A DNA stretch of 44,564 nt from Eubacterium sp. CAG:252 (GCA_000436535.1 FR886315.1:1-44564); one strand, 5' to 3'. Positions 1 through 8,831 are shown, numbered from the stretch's first letter. Translations and numbers: made by a program. Notes: generated by a model from the letters alone, not told the origin.

Positions 1-75
1 TAGATAAATTCCAGTTTGTACATTTGTACAATTCATTAAACTTTATGTTCCTTTATATAAATTAATCCAAAGCCA

Positions 76-331
76 GATATAAGCCAAGGTAAGGCTGGTA
101 CGCGTAATGCGTAGGACACACTTGAAAGTCGGTTGAGCTATTTCTTATACTTTCCATCTAAAACCAGATAGGCGGGTACAAGGATGTACCTGCCAGTGAG
201 ACCGCGCCAAGGACGGCGCGTTCGAACGGTATCGTCCAATAACAAAGCATCTATGGAAAGTATTAGAAATAACCAACCAACTTTCTGGTGTCTGAAGCAT
301 TACTCGAGCTAGTCTTACCTTGGCTTATATC
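76..331 (+). ncRNA. Large structured RNA candidate (family unknown)
   Basis: No convincing protein is encoded here, but the sequence folds into a strong nested structure. A 21-bp terminal stem pairs 76-96 with 311-331, with only one G-U pair. An inner rod pairs 124-157 with 253-285, including a 19-nt run with a single mismatch. Two apical hairpins lie at 171-194 and 203-220, with nearly identical six-base loops, AAGGAU and AAGGAC; a small hairpin lies at about 100-112. Wobble pairs (in the terminal stem and in the 171-194 stem) are G-U on the plus strand and would be C-A mismatches on the minus strand, so the plus strand is favoured as the RNA. A T-rich stretch follows at 338-360. It could be a raiA-type or other large clostridial ncRNA, or a palindromic mobile remnant; I cannot assign a family. 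No clear promoter was found at 1-75. Confidence 0.6.
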
Positions 332-394
332 GTCCGTTTATCAATATATTTTATTTTTGTAATAATGAAATGTAAATTTGATAATCAGATATTC

Positions 395-1225
395 TTACAA
401 CTTAATAAACACCGGCTTTCTCCTCTCAAACACCGTATAATACCCGAACCCAGCACCTTTAAGCATATCCTCAATAACATCAAACCTGTGCGCAACATAT
501 TCAGTCTGGTGCGCATCAGAACCAGTTGTAATAATCTCACCGCCAAGCTCACGATACCTTTTTAAAATATCAGGGCATGGATTAGGATACTTAAGTCCAT
601 ACTTAAGACTTGCGGTGTTAATCTCAATACCTTTTCCCTTCTCAATAAGCATACGGAGAGCAGTGTCTATATAATCATAATAATCCATCCAGTTGTAATC
701 CGTATCCTTGCCGGGAGCATAGCGTATGATATAGTCAAGATGTCCGTAAACATCAAAATTATCGCAGGTTTTAATAGAGTCGATAACACACTGGTAATAA
801 GATATTATACTGTCCTTCACGGATACATTTTCCCAGAAATCATCATAATAAGGGTCATTTCCGTATACAAGATGAGATGAGCCTATAATAAAGTCAAGCT
901 GGCAGTCCTTATCATAAGCGTTGACCCTGTCTGCAACCGATGGCATAAGCCCCTGCTCAACACCGACATTAATTGTAATATTATGTGAATATTTTTCCTT
1001 CAATCTGGTTATAGTATCTATGTAGCTTTTTAAGTCAAGGTCGAATACCACTTTACCGTCTTCTAAAGGATAGTCAAAGTCGTTGTGGTCAGTGAAGCAT
1101 ATAGACTTAAGACCAAGAGCTATCGCCTGCTTGATTACATTTTCTGGTGGATTATCCGAGTCAGAAGAAAAATGTGTGTGAAGATGACAGTCAGACAGCC
1201 TGCCGTAATAATTACCTGAATTCAT
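395..1225 (-). CDS. PHP-domain phosphatase, histidinol-phosphatase (HisK-like)
   Basis: A 276-residue PHP-family metal-dependent phosphoesterase. The metal-binding motifs are visible in order: HLHTHFS near the N-terminus, TDHND, GVEQG, GSSH, GHLDY and a C-terminal GSDAH. Length and motif set match HisK-type histidinol-phosphate phosphatases, which perform the penultimate step of histidine synthesis, but other PHP phosphoesterases look alike. The frame is open from an ATG at 1240, but the ATG at 1225 is preceded at 6 nt by AAGGAG (1232-1237), so I start there. No other histidine gene is in the window, so substrate assignment rests on the family alone. It is transcribed leftwards, toward the structured RNA. 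Confidence 0.8.
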   Translation of the reverse strand: MNSGNYYGRLSDCHLHTHFSSDSDNPPENVIKQAIALGLKSICFTDHNDFDYPLEDGKVVFDLDLKSYIDTITRLKEKYSHNITINVGVEQGLMPSVADRVNAYDKDCQLDFIIGSSHLVYGNDPYYDDFWENVSVKDSIISYYQCVIDSIKTCDNFDVYGHLDYIIRYAPGKDTDYNWMDYYDYIDTALRMLIEKGKGIEINTASLKYGLKYPNPCPDILKRYRELGGEIITTGSDAHQTEYVAHRFDVIEDMLKGAGFGYYTVFERRKPVFIKL

Positions 1226-1340
1226 AGTGTACTCCTTCATATTAATTAAGAAAATTTATATTAATGTCCATATCATAGCATAACAGACAGGTACTTTCTA
1301 TATAACTGATTACATTTTATGTCAAACTTTGGTGAAACTC

Positions 1341-1369
1341 TTGAAAATATTTGTTTAGATTGTTATTAT
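1341..1369 (+). promoter_or_regulatory. Promoter for the Na/Pi transporter gene
   Basis: TTGAAA (1341-1346), a 17-nt spacer and TATTAT (1364-1369) form a good sigma-A type promoter about 85 nt upstream of the GTG start. An imperfect inverted repeat, ATGTAAA/TTTACAT, begins at the -10 box and could bind a regulator; that part is inference. Confidence 0.6.
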
Positions 1370-1453
1370 GTAAATGTATTTTTACATTCTTTACACAAAA
1401 TGCACATTAATTTAATAAAGTGATATGCTATATGTGCAGGACAGGAGAAAAAA

Positions 1454-3151
1454 GTGGATATTGAGTTAGTTGGCAATTTGTTTAAGTTTGCAGGTGGCAT
1501 CGGTATGTTCCTATACGGAATGAATATTATGGCCGATGGTATGCAGAAGTCAGCTGGAAGTAAGATGAAACAGCTTATTGGGTATCTGACCAGAAACAGA
1601 TTACTGGCGGTTCTGGTAGGAGCATTTATAACTGCGATTATTCAGAGTAGCGGCGCTACTACAGTCATGGTCGTAGGTTTTGTTAATGCAGGACTGATGA
1701 CACTTGTTCAGGCGGTCGGCGTTATAATGGGTGCTAATATTGGTACAACCATTACAGCATGGATTGTTTCACTTGGACAGTTAGGTGATGCAGTTAAAGT
1801 GTTAAAGCCAGAGTTTTACGCACCTCTGCTTGTAGGCATTGGCGCAATTCTTGTTTTATTTAGTAAGAAACCAAAGAAAAAGATGATTGGTGAGATTATA
1901 GTTGGTATAGGACTTTTATTCCTTGGACTGAGCTTTATGTCTGAGTCAATATCTCCATATACAGATGCGCCTATATTCTCAAAGGCATTTCAGGTAGTTG
2001 GAAGCAATCCTTTCCTTGGAATACTTATAGGTATAGTTGTTACAGCTCTTTTGCAGAGTTCATCGGCTTCAGTTGGTATATTACAGACACTCGCTATCAA
2101 TGGTGTTGTCACAACGAATGCGGCAGTATTCATAACATTAGGACAGAATATCGGTTCATGTGTCACAGCCATTATCTCAAGTGCTGGTACTACGCGTAAC
2201 GCAAAGAGAGCAGCATGTATGCATCTTTTGTTTAATATTGCAGGTGCAGTTATATTTGGAACAGGTGCATTTATATTATTTATGTTAAGACCGGCGCTTG
2301 CCGCACATAATATAACAAGTGTTGAGATTTCACTGTTCCATACATTTTTTAATATTATATGTACAACAGTAATGATGCCATTTGGAGGTTTACTTGTTAA
2401 GTTATCGGGTATGATAATAAGAGAGAAGTCACAGGATGAAGAAAATGCATCACTTGAGGCAAGTGACAGTTACGCTGCTGAGTTGTCAAGACATTTTGAC
2501 AACAGAATATTAGAACAGCCATCAGTTGCTGTTGACAGGGCGCTCAGCGAAGTTGTTCTTATGGGTAATCTTGCACTTGATAATATAAAGTACTCAGCCA
2601 GGGCAGTTATCAATAACGATCAGGATATGATAGATAAAGTACTTGAAACAGAACATAAGGTTGACCTATATGAAAAGTACCTTACAGAATATCTTATTAA
2701 AGTAAACAATCTGTCGATAACAGAGGAGCAGCATCTTATGGTTAATAATCTGTTCCACGCTATCATAGATATAGAGAGGGTATCTGATCATGCAGAGAAT
2801 ATGGCAGACCTTGCAAAGTATAAGATAGAGAATGGAATATCATTCTCACAGCACGCCATGGAAGAACTTAAGTCACTTTATGAAAAGGTAGTAGTCAGCT
2901 TTTCTGAGGCAGTAAAGGCAAGAGAGAAGCTCAGCCGTATTGCAGCAGAAAATGTATGCAGGATTGAAGATGAAGTTGACGATATGGAAGAGGAGTTAAG
3001 AAACAAGCACATAGAAAGACTTTCCTCAGGATTGTGCAAGCCTTCTAATGGTGTTATATTCCTTGACACACTTTCTAACTTTGAAAGAATGTCAGACCAT
3101 GCCAACAATCTAGCAGACTGTGTTCTTGAAGAGATAGAAAGAAAGAATTAA
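1454..3151 (+). CDS. Na+/phosphate cotransporter family protein with PhoU domain
   Basis: A 565-residue membrane protein of the NptA/YjbB (Na_Pi_cotrans) family, predicted to import or export inorganic phosphate with sodium. The two family signature repeats are visible: QSSGATTVMVVGF near residue 57 and QSSSASVGILQTLA near residue 202. Each lies in a hydrophobic half of several transmembrane segments spanning about residues 5-320. The hydrophilic C-terminus (about 345-560) resembles two PhoU-like helical repeats with ERVSDHAENMADL and ERMSDHANNLAD motifs, which bind metal clusters in PhoU. Translation starts at GTG 1454, with AGGAGA 7 nt upstream. It is apparently monocistronic. Direction of phosphate transport cannot be told from sequence. 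Confidence 0.88.
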   Translation: MDIELVGNLFKFAGGIGMFLYGMNIMADGMQKSAGSKMKQLIGYLTRNRLLAVLVGAFITAIIQSSGATTVMVVGFVNAGLMTLVQAVGVIMGANIGTTITAWIVSLGQLGDAVKVLKPEFYAPLLVGIGAILVLFSKKPKKKMIGEIIVGIGLLFLGLSFMSESISPYTDAPIFSKAFQVVGSNPFLGILIGIVVTALLQSSSASVGILQTLAINGVVTTNAAVFITLGQNIGSCVTAIISSAGTTRNAKRAACMHLLFNIAGAVIFGTGAFILFMLRPALAAHNITSVEISLFHTFFNIICTTVMMPFGGLLVKLSGMIIREKSQDEENASLEASDSYAAELSRHFDNRILEQPSVAVDRALSEVVLMGNLALDNIKYSARAVINNDQDMIDKVLETEHKVDLYEKYLTEYLIKVNNLSITEEQHLMVNNLFHAIIDIERVSDHAENMADLAKYKIENGISFSQHAMEELKSLYEKVVVSFSEAVKAREKLSRIAAENVCRIEDEVDDMEEELRNKHIERLSSGLCKPSNGVIFLDTLSNFERMSDHANNLADCVLEEIERKN

Positions 3152-3253
3152 TTATGTGGCTGCATTTTAGTATGACTTGTATTTAACAGGTGCAAATGTG
3201 TTAAAGTGTTTATGATTGATAACTAACTTACACATATACGATTGCAGAATGTG

Positions 3254-3274
3254 ACAAATTATAGAATAATTTGT
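3254..3274. promoter_or_regulatory. Inverted repeat, candidate operator of gap
   Basis: ACAAATTAT-AGA-ATAATTTGT is a perfect 9-bp inverted repeat around a 3-nt centre, lying 20 nt upstream of the gap -35 box. Position and symmetry suit a dimeric regulator. No cggR gene is adjacent, unlike in Bacillus, so the binder is unknown. Confidence 0.45.
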
Positions 3275-3293
3275 AAAAAATAGTAATTAACAC

Positions 3294-3322
3294 TTGATAT
3301 TTTAAATCAGTTTATGTAGAAT
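3294..3322 (+). promoter_or_regulatory. gap promoter
   Basis: TTGATA (3294-3299), a 17-nt spacer and TAGAAT (3317-3322) lie 52 nt upstream of the gap start codon. This is a good sigma-A type match. Confidence 0.65.
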
Positions 3323-3374
3323 ATCTGTAGTTGATTTTTTATTAACAATCTTTATATTAGGAGGATTTATTTTT

Positions 3375-4406
3375 ATGTCAGTAAAAGTTGCGATTAATGG
3401 TTTTGGACGTATCGGTAGACTTGCATTCAGACAGATGTTTGGTGCAGAGGGTTATGAGGTTGTTGCTATCAACGATTTAACAAGCCCTAAGATGTTAGCT
3501 CATCTTTTAAAGTATGATTCATCACAGGGAAGATATGTTAACTTCGGTGAAGAAGATCAGGTAACAGCTGATGATGAAGCTGGTACAATCACAGTAAAGG
3601 GTAAGACAATCAAGATCTACAAGGAACCAGATGCTAATAACTGCCCTTGGGGTGAACTTGATGTTGATGTAGTTCTTGAGTGCTCAGGATTCTATACATC
3701 TAAGGCAAAGGCTCAGGCTCATATCAATGCAGGTGCTAAGAAGGTTGTTATTTCAGCTCCAGCTGGTAACGATCTTAAGACAATCGTTTACAATGTTAAC
3801 CATGAAACACTTACAGCAGAGGATAATATCATTTCAGCTGCTTCTTGTACAACAAACTGCTTAGCTCCTATGGCTAAGGCTCTTAATGATTGTGCTACAA
3901 TCGAATCTGGTATTATGTGTACAATCCATGCTTACACAGGTGATCAGATGATTCTTGATGGACCACAGAGAAAGGGTGACTTAAGAAGATCTAGAGCAGG
4001 TGCTTGCAACATCGTTCCTAACTCAACAGGTGCTGCTAAGGCTATCGGTCTTGTTATCCCAGAACTTAACGGAAAGCTTATCGGAGCTGCACAGAGAGTT
4101 CCTACACCTACAGGTTCTACAACAATCCTTAACGCTGTTGTAGCTAAGAAGGTTACAGTTGATGAAGTTAATGCTGCTATGAAGGCTGCTGCAACAGAAA
4201 GCTTTGGATACAATGAAGAACTTATTGTTTCTAGTGATATCGTTGGTATGAGATTCGGTTCATTATTTGATGCTACTCAGACAATGGTTAACGAACTTCC
4301 AAATGGTGGTTGCCAGGTTCAGGTTGTTTCTTGGTATGATAACGAAAACTCATATACAAGCCAGATGGTTAGAACAATTAAGTACTTCGCTGAATTAAGC
4401 AAGTAA
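3375..4406 (+). CDS. gap: Glyceraldehyde-3-phosphate dehydrogenase, type I
   Basis: Converts glyceraldehyde-3-phosphate, NAD+ and phosphate to 1,3-bisphosphoglycerate in glycolysis. The 343-residue length is usual. The N-terminus has the NAD-binding GFGRIGRLAFR motif, and the catalytic cysteine lies in SAASCTTNCLAP at about residues 155-166. The C-terminal WYDNENSY motif is present. It starts at ATG 3375, behind AGGAGG (3360-3365). The gene uses a strongly biased, GCT/GGT/ACA-rich codon set, expected for a highly expressed gene. It leads the glycolytic cluster gap-pgk-tpiA-gpmI, but a hairpin terminator separates it from pgk, so gap can be made in excess. Confidence 0.97.
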   Translation: MSVKVAINGFGRIGRLAFRQMFGAEGYEVVAINDLTSPKMLAHLLKYDSSQGRYVNFGEEDQVTADDEAGTITVKGKTIKIYKEPDANNCPWGELDVDVVLECSGFYTSKAKAQAHINAGAKKVVISAPAGNDLKTIVYNVNHETLTAEDNIISAASCTTNCLAPMAKALNDCATIESGIMCTIHAYTGDQMILDGPQRKGDLRRSRAGACNIVPNSTGAAKAIGLVIPELNGKLIGAAQRVPTPTGSTTILNAVVAKKVTVDEVNAAMKAAATESFGYNEELIVSSDIVGMRFGSLFDATQTMVNELPNGGCQVQVVSWYDNENSYTSQMVRTIKYFAELSK

Positions 4407-4455
4407 TTATAGATGTATTAACCATTATAAGGTTGATTATGTTTAATTAGTAATA

Positions 4456-4491
4456 ATACCGGAGATGAGAATTCATTCTCCGGTATTTTAA
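4456..4491 (+). terminator. Terminator/attenuator between gap and pgk
   Basis: ATACCGGAGA pairs with TCTCCGGTAT across a short loop, followed by TTTTA. The tail is short, so partial read-through into pgk is likely. Confidence 0.7.
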
Positions 4492-4516
4492 TAAGTTTGT
4501 TTTGGAGGAATTAATT

Positions 4517-5710
4517 ATGCTTAATAAGAAGTCAGTAGATGACATCAATGTTAAAGGCAAAAGAGTATTATGCAGATGTGATTTTAATGTACCATTAGAT
4601 GGTGACAGAATTACAGATGAGACACGTCTTGTTGCAGCTCTTCCTACTATCAAGAAGTTAATAGCAGATGGTGGCAAGGTTATCCTTTGCTCACACCTTG
4701 GTAAGCCAAAGGGAGCTGATAAGGCTTTCTCTTTAGCTCCAGTTGCTAAGAGACTTTCAGAGCTTCTTGGACAGGAAGTTAAGTTTGCAGCAGATGATAC
4801 AGTAGTTGGTGATAATGCAAGAGCTGCTGTTGAAGCTATGAACGATGGAGATGTTATTCTTCTTGAGAATACACGTTTCAGAGCAGAAGAAACAAAGAAT
4901 GGTGAAGAGTTCTCTAAGGATCTTGCATCAATCGCTGATGTATTTGTAAATGATGCTTTCGGTACAGCACACAGAGCACACTGCTCTAACGTTGGTGTAA
5001 CAAAGTATGTTGATACAGCAGTAGTTGGATACCTTATGCAGAAGGAAATAGATTTCCTTGGCAATGCTGTAAACAATCCAGTTAGACCTTTCGTAGCTAT
5101 TCTTGGTGGTTCAAAGGTTTCATCAAAGATCTCAGTTATCAACAACCTTCTTGATAAGGTAGATACACTTATCATCGGTGGTGGTATGTCATATACATTC
5201 CAGAAGGCTCATGGCGGTAACGTTGGACAGTCATTAGTTGAAGATGATTATCTTGACTACGCTAAGGAAATGATGGCTAAGGCTGAAGAGAAGGGCGTTA
5301 AGATGCTTATTCCTATTGATACAGTAGTAACAAAGGAATTCAAGAACGATACTCCTTTCCACGTAGTTGAAGCTGGATGCCAGGAAGATGATGATATGGG
5401 TATGGATATTGGACCTAAGACTTGCGAGCTCTACAAGGATGCTCTTAAGGATGCTAAGACAGTAGTATGGAATGGACCAATGGGTGTATTCGAATTTCCT
5501 AACTTCGCAAAGGGTACTATTGCAGTTGCAGGGGAATTAGCTCAGCTTACAGATGCTACTACAATTATTGGTGGTGGTGATTCAGCAGCAGCAGTTAATA
5601 ACCTTGGATTCGGTGATAAGATGACACATATTTCAACAGGTGGTGGTGCTTCACTTGAGTTCCTTGAAGGTAAGGAGCTTCCAGGTGTTGTAGCTGCTAA
5701 TGATAAGTAA
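4517..5710 (+). CDS. pgk: Phosphoglycerate kinase
   Basis: Makes ATP and 3-phosphoglycerate from 1,3-bisphosphoglycerate. The 397 residues match the family. Visible motifs are RCDFNVPLDG near the N-terminus (substrate-binding), SHLGKPKG, the hinge-side GGSKVSSK, GPMGVFE and the nucleotide loop IGGGDSAAA. The reading frame can be opened at TTG 4502, but that codon lies in the ribosome binding site; ATG 4517 follows GGAGGA (4504-4509) at 7 nt and gives the expected N-terminus. No separate promoter was seen after the gap terminator, so it probably depends on read-through from gap. Confidence 0.97.
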   Translation: MLNKKSVDDINVKGKRVLCRCDFNVPLDGDRITDETRLVAALPTIKKLIADGGKVILCSHLGKPKGADKAFSLAPVAKRLSELLGQEVKFAADDTVVGDNARAAVEAMNDGDVILLENTRFRAEETKNGEEFSKDLASIADVFVNDAFGTAHRAHCSNVGVTKYVDTAVVGYLMQKEIDFLGNAVNNPVRPFVAILGGSKVSSKISVINNLLDKVDTLIIGGGMSYTFQKAHGGNVGQSLVEDDYLDYAKEMMAKAEEKGVKMLIPIDTVVTKEFKNDTPFHVVEAGCQEDDDMGMDIGPKTCELYKDALKDAKTVVWNGPMGVFEFPNFAKGTIAVAGELAQLTDATTIIGGGDSAAAVNNLGFGDKMTHISTGGGASLEFLEGKELPGVVAANDK

Positions 5711-5721
5711 TGTGTTTACTG

Positions 5722-5869
5722 ACATAAACATATAGCTTAAGTAGTTATATTATTATAATTACAGAGCACAATTATCAAAAAGGACCGCATATATTAATAT
5801 ATGCGGTCCTTTTTGATAATTGTGCTCTGTAATTATAATAATATAACTACTTAAGCTATATGTTTATGT
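5722..5869. repeat. Perfect 148-bp palindrome with terminator core
   Basis: Positions 5722-5795 are the exact reverse complement of 5796-5869: 74 bp per arm, no mismatch and no loop; symmetry stops on both sides (G at 5721, T at 5870). The central part, an A5 tract, GGACCGCATAT and its complement with a T5 tract, is a bidirectional intrinsic terminator suitable for pgk. The outer arms extend far beyond what termination needs. No flanking target duplication and no internal gene were seen. A perfect palindrome this long is rare; it may be real or an assembly fold-back. Confidence 0.95.
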
Positions 5870-6185
5870 TGTAAAAATAGACATAATTTTCGATACAACT
5901 TAATACAATATAAGAAGTAGTGATGATAATGGGATATATTATTGTATTTATTTTAAATATTCACAATATTAGTGGCTTTTTTAAAATTTTTATGATATAA
6001 TTCATATATCTAAATAAGCATTTTTAATAATTATTTTATATATTATTAAGGATGTTATTATAGTTACTGTGCGTGGTTGATATGAATTATGCAGGATAGC
6101 AAGGAATTATCGCTGTTAATAATATATTCATAATATTCGACTGAATATTAATCAGTAACATATTGTATGGAGGCGTGGTTTTAGT
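5870..6185. other. AT-rich intergenic region before tpiA
   Basis: This stretch of 316 bases holds no credible gene. It contains an extended -10 element, TGATATAAT (5993-6001), with no good -35 box at the matching distance. This could start a tpiA transcript with a leader of about 180 nt. The tpiA ribosome binding site GGAGG lies at 6169-6173. I see no riboswitch fold. Confidence 0.4.
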
Positions 6186-6938
6186 ATGAGAAAGAAGATT
6201 GTAGCAGGAAACTGGAAGATGAATATGACTCCAAAGGAAGCAGTGAGGCTTGTAGGTGAGCTCCGTGATAAAGTTTCAGGTAGTGATGTTGATGTTGTAT
6301 TCTGTGTTCCAGCTATCGACATAATACCAGTTGTTGAAGCAGTGAAAGATACTGATATAAAGGTTGGTGCAGAGAATATGCACTATGAGGAGAAGGGAGC
6401 ATTTACAGGGGAAATATCACCGGGAATGTTAGTTGACTCAGGAGTATCATATGTTATATTGGGTCACTCTGAGAGAAGACGGTATTTTAACGAGGATGAT
6501 GAATGTATTAACAGAAAGGTAAGAAAGGCTATCGAATATGGTCTTATACCTATAATCTGCTGTGGTGAAACTATCCAGCAGAGGGAAGAGGGAATAACAT
6601 TAGAGTTCATAAAGAAGCAGATAAATGCGGCATTTGCACAGGTATCGCCAGAGGATGCAGTTAAGTGCATAGTTGCTTATGAACCTATATGGGCTATTGG
6701 TACAGGAAGAGTTGCCACGTCAGCACAGGCCCAGGAAGTATGCGAGGCTATAAGAGGTAATATCAGGGAAATATACGATGATGAGGTAGCATCTAAAGTA
6801 AGAATTCTTTATGGTGGTTCAGTTAATGCATCTAATGCAAAAGAACTTTTTGAACAGCCAGATATAGATGGTGGATTGGTTGGAGGCGCAAGCCTTAAGC
6901 CAGACTTCTGTAATATTGTTAATTATGAAGCGTTATAA
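6186..6938 (+). CDS. tpiA: Triosephosphate isomerase
   Basis: Interconverts dihydroxyacetone phosphate and glyceraldehyde-3-phosphate. The 250 residues are standard for this TIM barrel. Visible motifs are the N-terminal substrate lysine in AGNWKMN, the catalytic histidine in ILGHSERRRYF, the catalytic glutamate in AYEPIWAIGTG and the phosphate-binding GGSVN and GLVGGASL. It starts at ATG 6186 behind GGAGG. Codon bias is weaker than in gap and pgk. It is isolated from pgk by the palindromic terminator and from gpmI by another terminator. Confidence 0.97.
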   Translation: MRKKIVAGNWKMNMTPKEAVRLVGELRDKVSGSDVDVVFCVPAIDIIPVVEAVKDTDIKVGAENMHYEEKGAFTGEISPGMLVDSGVSYVILGHSERRRYFNEDDECINRKVRKAIEYGLIPIICCGETIQQREEGITLEFIKKQINAAFAQVSPEDAVKCIVAYEPIWAIGTGRVATSAQAQEVCEAIRGNIREIYDDEVASKVRILYGGSVNASNAKELFEQPDIDGGLVGGASLKPDFCNIVNYEAL

Positions 6939-6966
6939 TAAGTGTAAAGAAAGAGGACAAGGCTGT

Positions 6967-7022
6967 AAAGCAGGGAATAACTACAGGGTGGAAGTTCTGT
7001 AGTTACTCCCTGCTTTATTTTA
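6967..7022 (+). terminator. Terminator after tpiA
   Basis: AAAGCAGGGA and TAACTACAG pair with CTGTAGTTA and CTCCCTGCTTT around a GGTGGAAGTT loop, followed by TTTATTTTATTT. This is a long, strong hairpin. Confidence 0.85.
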
Positions 7023-7033
7023 TTTATCACTAA

Positions 7034-7062
7034 TTGCATATTTCAGATAATTATGCTATTAT
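7034..7062 (+). promoter_or_regulatory. gpmI promoter
   Basis: TTGCAT (7034-7039), a 17-nt spacer and TATTAT (7057-7062). It would give a leader of about 140 nt before gpmI. I saw no clear fold in that leader. Confidence 0.55.
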
Positions 7063-7211
7063 ACAACAGGTGAAATCAGAGGTTGCTATCAGTTATATAA
7101 GTTTAGGATTTATGCGTGTATTAAATGAGTATAAGTTTACAGTATAAGTATATAGCGGCTATTTTGGATTATGCTTAAGGCGCATCACATGCGTTAGAAT
7201 GGAGGATTAAT

Positions 7212-8753
7212 ATGAGTAAGAAACCAGTTGTATTAATGGTACTTGATGGTTATGGTTTAAGTGACAAAACAGAAGGTAATGCTATTGCTATGGCAAATAC
7301 TCCTGTTATGGATAAGTTAATGAAGGAATATCCTTTTGTAAAGGGTAATGCTTCTGGCAGTTATGTAGGTCTTCCAGACGGACAGATGGGTAACTCAGAA
7401 GTTGGACATATGAATATCGGTGCTGGCAGAATAATATATCAGGACCTTACAAGAATAACAAAGTCTATAGAAGATGGAGATTTCTTTAACAATGAAGAGC
7501 TTCTTGCTGCTATGGAAAACTGCAAGAAGAATAATTCAGACCTTCATCTTTTCGGTCTCTTATCAAGCGGTGGTGTTCACAGCCACATTTCACATGTATA
7601 TGGTCTTTTAGAGATGGCTAAGAAGAATGGTGTATCTAATGTTTATGTACATGCATTCCTTGATGGTAGAGATACTCCACCAGCATCTGGTAAGGACTTT
7701 GTTGCACAGCTTGAAGAAAAAATGTCAGAAATCGGTGTTGGTAAGGTAGCTTCTTTAGCAGGAAGATACTATGCTATGGATAGAGATAATAACTGGGACA
7801 GAGTTGAACAGGCATATCTTTCACTTACAACAGGTGAAGGAAAGCAGGCTGAGAGCGCTGTAAAGGCTATGGAAGACTCATATGCAGCAGATGTTACAGA
7901 TGAGTTCGTAGTACCTACAGTTATTACAGAGAACGGCAAGCCATTATCAGTTGTAAAGGAAAATGATTCAGTTATCTTCTTTAACTTCCGTCCAGACAGA
8001 GCAAGAGAGATGACAAGAGCATTCTGTGATGATAAGTTCGTAGGCTTTGAGAGAAAGTATATTCCTACAACATTTGTATGCTTCAAGGATTATGATGAGT
8101 CTATTCCTAACAAGCTTGTAGCATTCAAGAAGGAAGAAATTAAGAATACATTTGGCGAGTTCCTTGCAGCACACGGCAAGAAGCAGCTTCGTCTTGCAGA
8201 AACAGAGAAGTACGCACATGTAACATTCTTCTTTAATGGTGGTGTTGAAGACCCTAATGTAGATGAATTCAGACTTCTTGTTAATTCACCTAAGGATGTT
8301 CCTACTTACGACTTAAAGCCAGAAATGAGCGCACCAGAGGTTAGTATGGACCTTGTTGAGGCTATAAAGTCAGACAAGTATGATGTTATCGTAATCAACT
8401 TCGCTAACCCTGATATGGTTGGACATACAGGCGTTATTCCAGCAGCAGTTAAGGCTGTTGAGAAGATTGATGAACTTGTTGGAAAGGCAGTACAGGCTAT
8501 TAAGGATGTTGACGGCGTATTATTCATCTGTGCAGACCACGGTAATGCAGAAAAGATGATTGATTACGAAACAGGCGCACCACATACAGCACATACAACT
8601 AACCCAGTTCCATTTATTCTTGTGAACTATGATGAGTCATACACATTAAGAGAAGGCGGAAGATTATGCGATATAGCACCTACTCTCATCCAGATAATGG
8701 GACTTGAACAGCCAGCCGAGATGACAGGAGAATCACTTCTTATTAAGAAGTAA
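7212..8753 (+). CDS. gpmI: 2,3-bisphosphoglycerate-independent phosphoglycerate mutase
   Basis: Interconverts 3- and 2-phosphoglycerate using two manganese ions and a phosphoserine intermediate. The 513-residue length fits. The N-terminus VVLMVLDGYGLS carries metal-binding aspartate; the catalytic serine lies in GQMGNSEVGHMNIG (about residues 57-70). HAFLDGRDTPP, NFRPDRAREM, INFANPDMVGHTG and the metal site CADHGNAEKM follow in order. It starts at ATG 7212, behind GGAGGA. It completes the gap-pgk-tpiA-gpmI set; no enolase gene is next to it in this window. Confidence 0.97.
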   Translation: MSKKPVVLMVLDGYGLSDKTEGNAIAMANTPVMDKLMKEYPFVKGNASGSYVGLPDGQMGNSEVGHMNIGAGRIIYQDLTRITKSIEDGDFFNNEELLAAMENCKKNNSDLHLFGLLSSGGVHSHISHVYGLLEMAKKNGVSNVYVHAFLDGRDTPPASGKDFVAQLEEKMSEIGVGKVASLAGRYYAMDRDNNWDRVEQAYLSLTTGEGKQAESAVKAMEDSYAADVTDEFVVPTVITENGKPLSVVKENDSVIFFNFRPDRAREMTRAFCDDKFVGFERKYIPTTFVCFKDYDESIPNKLVAFKKEEIKNTFGEFLAAHGKKQLRLAETEKYAHVTFFFNGGVEDPNVDEFRLLVNSPKDVPTYDLKPEMSAPEVSMDLVEAIKSDKYDVIVINFANPDMVGHTGVIPAAVKAVEKIDELVGKAVQAIKDVDGVLFICADHGNAEKMIDYETGAPHTAHTTNPVPFILVNYDESYTLREGGRLCDIAPTLIQIMGLEQPAEMTGESLLIKK

Positions 8754-8802
8754 TGATATAAATGTATCATAAAATTTATTACACATACCAGTAAAATATT
8801 AG

Positions 8803-8831
8803 TTGCACATTTATTATTTATTTGGTATAAT
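8803..8831 (+). promoter_or_regulatory. secG promoter
   Basis: TTGCAC (8803-8808), a 17-nt spacer and a perfect TATAAT (8826-8831), 42 nt upstream of the secG start. Confidence 0.7.

Noticed and set aside
320..565. 81-residue frame on the plus strand
   Set aside because: It overlaps the PHP phosphatase gene in antisense and has no family pattern.
1381..1395. PhoP-type box before the phosphate transporter
   Set aside because: Two TTTACA copies occur but with a 9-nt period, not the 11-nt period of a PhoP box.
4447..5175. 242-residue open frame on the minus strand opposite pgk
   Set aside because: It is Ser/Leu/Pro-rich antisense noise over a strongly conserved plus-strand gene and has no family pattern.
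5709..5722. TAATGTGTTTACTG after pgk, identical to part of the pectinesterase promoter motif
   Set aside because: Fourteen AT-rich bases can match by chance in a window of this size, and this copy lies after a gene and not at a promoter.
5722..5869. The palindrome as a miniature transposable element
   Set aside because: No target-site duplication flanks it and no second copy was seen in the window.
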